Below the pieces are notes generated by a model. That model was not told the DNA's origin, searched no databases, and saw only the letters and a program-made list of their open reading frames with translations. The translations under genes and the position numbers were made by a program. Below, piece after piece: positions 5,527 to 9,095 of a stretch of 9,095 nucleotides of DNA. Position 1 is the stretch's first letter, and every line of letters begins with the position of its first letter. The DNA is from Bacillota bacterium (GTDB taxonomy: Bacteria; Bacillota; Clostridia; Christensenellales; CAG-138): assembly GCA_023435855.1 (NCBI GenBank), contig JAEZLG010000256.1, positions 1 through 9,095 of the forward strand, written 5' to 3'.

Positions 5527-8035
5527 AATAACAGACGACATTCATTTCCCCGCTCTCCACGAGACGGATAAAAAGATTTCCAAGGCCCGGATCAAATTGT
5601 TTGCCCAAATTGACACGTATCTCGTCGAGGGCAGCTTCAACGGGCATGGGGACCTTGTAAGAACGCTTTGAAATCATGGCGTCAAACGAATCGGCGATGG
5701 TGAGGCAGCGCGCGCCGATGGGGATGTTGGTGCCCTCAATGGCGCGCGGGTAGCCGCGCCCGTCATAGCGCTCGTGGTGCCCGAGCACCAACGGCGTCAC
5801 ATAGTTTAAAGAGGGCAGGTGGCGTATCATTTCAACGGAACGTTCCACGTGCCTGCGCATGGTGGCATACTCAGTGTCGGTCAGTTTACCTTCCTTCGAC
5901 AGTATCTCGTCGGGAATGCCGATTTTGCCTATATCGTGCAAAAGCCCTGCCTGCCGTACGGCTTCCACGGTTTCATCGCTCATGCCCGCCGTTTTAGCAA
6001 GTGTCGCGGCGTAATGGGAAACAGAGAGAGAATGATTAAATGTATAATGATCCTTAGCATCGATGGCGGCGGTGAGCGCATAAATGGTAGAGGTGTATTC
6101 CTGTAAAATGGCTGCGCGTTTCTGCCCGTCTGTGTTTTGATCGAAAAGCTCTTTGGAATAGGCAATGATGCGGTCTTTGCTGTCACCTCTGGCGCGTCGC
6201 ACCGCATGGCCTGCGAGTTTCATGAGCTCCGCGGGGCATTTTGCAATGGATGGGCTTGAACAAATGCCCGCCGAAAATGCGAGAAACATGGTGGGGTCAC
6301 TCGATACGGCCAGGTGCTCGGCAAGTTTCGCCTTCACCTTACGCGCGTAATTTTCTGCTGCGGAGGGATCGGTATAGGGGAGGAGTGCAACAAACTCATT
6401 GCAATTGTAGCGGGCAATTGTAGCGTCTTTTTTGTTGCAACTCTTTAAGATATCCGCAAACTGGGTGAGCATGGCATCGCCTTCGTCGCTCCCGTAAAAT
6501 TCGTTGTACAGGGTAAAATCGTCGAGATTAAAAAGCACTACGGAAAGCGAACCTCCGTTTGTACGGCGAAAGTCACTTTCGAGCTTTTCCATAAAGAAGC
6601 GGCGGTTGTAAAGCCCCGTCAACGAATCGCGCTGCGCTTCCATGTTGATCTGCTCATAGCGTATGGCATTGCGAAGCGCTATGGTAAAAATCGGAAGTGC
6701 TGAGCTTAAGATGTTTTTTTCCTCACCGTTGTACTTTTTATGTCCGGTCTTGGAGGATAAAAGCGCGAACCCTAAAATTTTACCGTCGGCGTTGAGCGGG
6801 AGCAGATATTCTGTATCCAATAAGTTCAGGATACGAATTTCCTGCTCAGAAAGCATGCTGTAGTGGGGCGTCATTTTAAAATCGGAAAAGCGAAGTATAT
6901 CCGTGCACTCTTTGAGCCATTCGGCCAAAAGGTTGTCGGAACAAAAATCCATACGCCTATCGAGCATTGCACTGCGGCCTGTGCATATATAGCGACCGCT
7001 TTCGGCATTTTGTAAGAACACAAACGCGCGCACGGTAGGAAGTGTAGATATAAGAAAATCGGAAAAAGCGTTTACGAGATCTGCAAGATCGAGCGTTTTG
7101 CTCGCTGCAAGCGAGAACTCCTTGAATTTTGATCGCCGAAGAGCCTTTTCATTTAGGAAAAGCAGATCGTACAGTTTATTTGCAAGGAAAAACAAACAAA
7201 GCGTCGTTAAGCAGAAAAATACCGTCAGAATAATATCTTTGTTGGTGGCAAAATTCGGCAGTTGGTTGGTTATCAGGTTACTTAACGGCATATACGTCAC
7301 CGTGATTAACGTAATCACAAGGAGTGTCCACAATAAAAAGAGCACGGTCTTACCGATGCTGCAGGAAGGCCGGCTTGTGCGCAACTTGCAAAGCACATAA
7401 TAGAGGATGAACGCGCTTAACATACATGCGAGCGTAGCATAAGGAAAATTGATGCGCTCCATAAAACCCTGCGCGCTTAAGCCCGCAGTGAGAATAAATA
7501 GGCATAATGTAACCGCAAAAAAGCCTGTGCGTTTCCCAACGTCTGTGCGGCCTTCGCGGTTTAGACGCAGAAGAGGCGGGAGTAAAAGTACAAATGCAAG
7601 TACTGCAAATAGTATTAGCGGCCAATGAAAACTGTTCTTTATGTACCAGTCGCCATCACCCATGGCAATCCCCGGCATGTCCATGAAGATGTTTGTAAAA
7701 AGCGTAAGCGCGGCCACGACAATGGTAAGTGCAAAGAAAAGCATCCTCTGCCTGCGATACGCGAGGCCGAGGTGACTAAGAATAATGTCGTAATAGCAAT
7801 AAGGAAGGAAGCAAAAGCCGACAATCATGAGCGAGTACCAAAAGGTGGGCCCCGGGAAGAAGGTAAAACGCATCATAAAGGACCCTAAAGTGACCATGAG
7901 ATACGCACCTAATAACCTCGTAAACGCAGCAAGCGGCTTGTCTTTTAGAACTATTACTAGCGAAGCAAACAAAAAAAGGTTGCACAAAAAAGCAAACAGC
8001 GGAACCATCAAAAAAATCAGGTGGTTCGTTGACAA
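5525..8035 (-). CDS. Membrane GAF/degenerate-GGDEF/HD-GYP protein, probable c-di-GMP phosphodiesterase
   Basis: The protein has 836 residues. The N-terminal third (about 5-292) holds roughly eight or nine hydrophobic segments and may be a 7TM-type sensor region. A GAF-like region lies at about 305-460, a GGDEF-family domain at about 470-628 (starts SLTGLYNRRFFMEKL) and an HD-GYP domain at about 650-825. The HD-GYP site looks complete: LLHDIGKIGIPDEIL with His700-Asp701, GHHERYDGRGYP at 752-763, and the following TIADSFDAM. The GGDEF site is broken. The signature reads NCNEF at 544-548, and the first metal-binding Asp is Asn503 (FNLDDF). The likely role is therefore c-di-GMP hydrolysis, with the GGDEF domain acting as a nucleotide sensor or scaffold. 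Start is TTG at 8035-8033, with AGGAGG (8046-8051) about 10 bases upstream. Confidence 0.9.
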   Translation of the reverse strand: MSTNHLIFLMVPLFAFLCNLFLFASLVIVLKDKPLAAFTRLLGAYLMVTLGSFMMRFTFFPGPTFWYSLMIVGFCFLPYCYYDIILSHLGLAYRRQRMLFFALTIVVAALTLFTNIFMDMPGIAMGDGDWYIKNSFHWPLILFAVLAFVLLLPPLLRLNREGRTDVGKRTGFFAVTLCLFILTAGLSAQGFMERINFPYATLACMLSAFILYYVLCKLRTSRPSCSIGKTVLFLLWTLLVITLITVTYMPLSNLITNQLPNFATNKDIILTVFFCLTTLCLFFLANKLYDLLFLNEKALRRSKFKEFSLAASKTLDLADLVNAFSDFLISTLPTVRAFVFLQNAESGRYICTGRSAMLDRRMDFCSDNLLAEWLKECTDILRFSDFKMTPHYSMLSEQEIRILNLLDTEYLLPLNADGKILGFALLSSKTGHKKYNGEEKNILSSALPIFTIALRNAIRYEQINMEAQRDSLTGLYNRRFFMEKLESDFRRTNGGSLSVVLFNLDDFTLYNEFYGSDEGDAMLTQFADILKSCNKKDATIARYNCNEFVALLPYTDPSAAENYARKVKAKLAEHLAVSSDPTMFLAFSAGICSSPSIAKCPAELMKLAGHAVRRARGDSKDRIIAYSKELFDQNTDGQKRAAILQEYTSTIYALTAAIDAKDHYTFNHSLSVSHYAATLAKTAGMSDETVEAVRQAGLLHDIGKIGIPDEILSKEGKLTDTEYATMRRHVERSVEMIRHLPSLNYVTPLVLGHHERYDGRGYPRAIEGTNIPIGARCLTIADSFDAMISKRSYKVPMPVEAALDEIRVNLGKQFDPGLGNLFIRLVESGEMNVVCY

Positions 8036-8045
8036 TTTGCTCTTC

Positions 8046-8051
8046 CCTCCT
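8046..8051 (-). promoter_or_regulatory. Strong ribosome binding site deciding a TTG start
   Basis: The minus strand reads AGGAGG, then 10 bases, then TTG. There is no competing ATG near it in this frame, and the first hydrophobic segment begins right after the TTG, which supports this start for the HD-GYP protein. Confidence 0.75.
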
Positions 8052-8060
8052 ATTCTCAGT

Positions 8061-8130
8061 TAAAAGAGGCTGCGCACCTCGGGCGGCGACTCATTAAGAC
8101 CGAAATGTTCACAAAAAGCGGCCTTCGCCC
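8061..8130 (-). other. Leader with short hairpins and T-runs before the HD-GYP gene
   Basis: In the untranslated leader the minus strand has GAGGT-GCGCA-GCCTC (8080-8066) followed by TTTT, and a weaker CGG/CCG hairpin (about 8131-8119) followed by CTTTTT. Both are short for terminators. They may attenuate transcription between the promoter at 8160-8188 and the ribosome site. Confidence 0.3.
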
Positions 8131-8159
8131 GTTTGAGGACAATCGCCGCGAATGTAATA

Positions 8160-8188
8160 AGTGTATTCGGTTTCGACAAAAAAATCAA
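8160..8188 (-). promoter_or_regulatory. Candidate sigma-A promoter of the HD-GYP gene
   Basis: On the minus strand TTGATT (complement of 8183-8188) is followed by 17 bases and TACACT (complement of 8160-8165). Each box matches consensus at four of six positions. The spacer contains a T-run and TCGAAACCGAA. The start of transcription would lie near 8153, giving a leader of about 118 bases. The surrounding DNA (8150-8225) is far more AT-rich than its flanks. Confidence 0.5.
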
Positions 8189-8204
8189 TAATTTTACATT
8201 ATTG
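8186..8204. promoter_or_regulatory. Palindrome CAATAAT-N5-ATTATTG over the HD-GYP promoter, candidate operator
   Basis: Two perfect 7-base arms around TTTAC form a 19-bp dyad whose right end on the minus strand overlaps the first bases of the candidate -35 box. The position fits a site where a dimeric regulator would touch RNA polymerase. The regulator is unknown. Confidence 0.45.
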
Positions 8205-8283
8205 GCTAAAAATCGTTTATCACATTCGCCACACGGGAACGCCGAAGCGCGACAGGCGGATGTGTAAAACCCGCGCAGGGCTC

Positions 8284-8310
8284 GCGGAAATGGCATCACG
8301 CCACTTCCGC
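8284..8310 (-). terminator. Stem-loop after the FAD oxidoreductase gene, weak terminator candidate
   Basis: GCGGAAATGGC (8284-8294) pairs with GCCACTTCCGC (8300-8310): 11 pairs around a 5-base loop, one of them mismatched as DNA but G-U in the minus-strand RNA. It lies about 20 bases past the stop codon. On the minus strand the next T-run (TTTT) comes only after a further short CCC/GGG hairpin, so termination is plausible but not clear. Confidence 0.4.
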
Positions 8311-8330
8311 GGAAGCGAAGCGCTAAAGTA

Positions 8331-9095
8331 CTACACAACCGACGGTTCAAACATCAGATCGCCGGTCTCAAAGCGTTTGAGGCTCAACCGGCTCACATCA
8401 AGGCCGGTGGATTCGTTCAAAATCATATCCGCCATCGCGCGGCCGGTGATGGGGCCGAACATAAAACCGTGTCCGCTGAAACCGCAGGCGGTGTAAAGTC
8501 CGCTTACGGCCTCGGACTTATCATATATGGGCTGTCGATCGGGCGACATATTGTAGAGCCCTGCCCACTGGCGTATCACGCGCAGTTTCGCTACGGGCGG
8601 GAGTATGGCGGTAATGGTTTTTGCCATTTCATCCATAAAATGCCAGCTGGAGGTGACACGAAGGTCTCTAGGCTCGTTTTGGTCGCCTCGTCCCATAATA
8701 AACGAACCGTGCGGCGACTGCTGCACGTAGAGATTTAGCCCAAATGACATCACCATAGGCCCCTGCATGGGCTCAACGGGTTCGGTTACGAGTATTTGGT
8801 GGCGCTCGGAATATACCGGGAGATCCACCCCTGCCATTTCGGCAACAAGCTTCGATCTTCCGCCGGCGCAGTTCACGACGATATTCGTTTGTATCTCACC
8901 CCGCGTCGTAAGTACCGCCTTCACGCGCCCGGACTCAATCTTAAAACCGGTCACTTCGGTGTCTATGTAAAATTCCACGCCCATGCGCTTTGCCGCGCGG
9001 TGAAACGCGTCGGTCGTTAAAAACGGGTTTAAAAAGCCGTCCTTTTCACAAAAGGCCGCGCCTTTTAACAGGGCGGTATTGAGGTGGGGTACAAT
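8331..9095 (-). CDS. FAD-dependent oxidoreductase of the DadA / sarcosine oxidase beta family, C-terminal part; 5' end outside the window
   Basis: The frame stays open from the window edge (9095) to a TAG at 8333-8331, giving 254 visible residues. The first visible ATG (8984) is internal, because conserved-looking sequence (KDGFLNPFLTTDAFHRAAKRMG) precedes it. The N-terminal FAD-binding GxGxxG fold lies beyond the window. Family marks are VVNCAGGRS in the FAD-binding part, ILVTEPVEPM, RQWAGLYNMSPDRQPIYD, and the C-terminal GLYTACGFSGHGFMFGPITGRAMADMI, which in this family closes over the flavin. Such enzymes oxidise secondary or primary amines of amino acids, for example sarcosine, glycine or D-amino acids, and several work as one subunit of a complex. 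The substrate cannot be decided here. Possible partner genes would lie outside the window. Confidence 0.85.
   Translation of the reverse strand: MVPHLNTALLKGAAFCEKDGFLNPFLTTDAFHRAAKRMGVEFYIDTEVTGFKIESGRVKAVLTTRGEIQTNIVVNCAGGRSKLVAEMAGVDLPVYSERHQILVTEPVEPMQGPMVMSFGLNLYVQQSPHGSFIMGRGDQNEPRDLRVTSSWHFMDEMAKTITAILPPVAKLRVIRQWAGLYNMSPDRQPIYDKSEAVSGLYTACGFSGHGFMFGPITGRAMADMILNESTGLDVSRLSLKRFETGDLMFEPSVV

Noticed and set aside
8060..8350. 96-codon minus-strand open frame in the gap before the HD-GYP gene
   Set aside because: It begins inside the end of the FAD oxidoreductase gene, crosses a stem-loop, the AT-rich palindrome and the candidate promoter, and has no ribosome site or recognisable domain.
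1..9095. CRISPR array, tRNA, rRNA, insertion sequence, phage or toxin-antitoxin genes
   Set aside because: No regularly spaced repeats, no tRNA-like folds with a CCA end, no transposase or integrase motifs, and no small paired genes with ribosome sites were seen.

Overview
The window looks like chromosomal DNA of an anaerobic member of the Bacillota, most likely class Clostridia. The signs are mid-range GC, a LytR-CpsA-Psr cell-wall enzyme with a Pro/Thr linker, a clostridial-style acyltransferase with a zinc ribbon, a thiamine-dependent E1 gene pair of the acetoin-dehydrogenase kind, and strong AGGAGG-type ribosome sites used with TTG starts. No rRNA, tRNA, CRISPR array, transposase, integrase or phage gene was seen.

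Left half, plus strand (1-3078): the end of a PlsC-like lysophospholipid acyltransferase, then a promoter and a two-gene set made of a membrane-anchored LCP enzyme (650-2146) and a membrane-anchored calcineurin-like phosphoesterase (2176-3078). All three point to envelope lipid or wall-polymer work at the membrane. The set ends at a strong terminator near 3134-3165.

Convergent gap (3079-3323): two opposed terminators, a perfect 14-bp palindrome, a copy of the widespread 'CHPERSE'-type intergenic repeat, and a GC-rich inverted repeat next to the E1-beta stop codon. It holds no believable gene.

Right half, minus strand (read from 9095 down to 3324): the C-terminal part of a DadA/sarcosine-oxidase-type FAD oxidoreductase, a roughly 290-base gap with a candidate promoter and an overlapping palindrome, a nine-helix membrane protein with GAF-like, degenerate GGDEF and intact HD-GYP domains (a probable c-di-GMP phosphodiesterase), a second gap with a good candidate promoter, and then the E1-alpha and E1-beta genes, which are translationally coupled and followed by a terminator. 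No E2 or E3 gene follows the E1 pair.

Most of the window is ordinary accessory-metabolism and envelope sequence, and I found no clear undescribed system. The points most worth checking are the HD-GYP protein, whose GGDEF signature has become NCNEF, with a palindrome over its candidate promoter, the E1 pair without E2/E3, and the stacked small repeats between the convergent operons.
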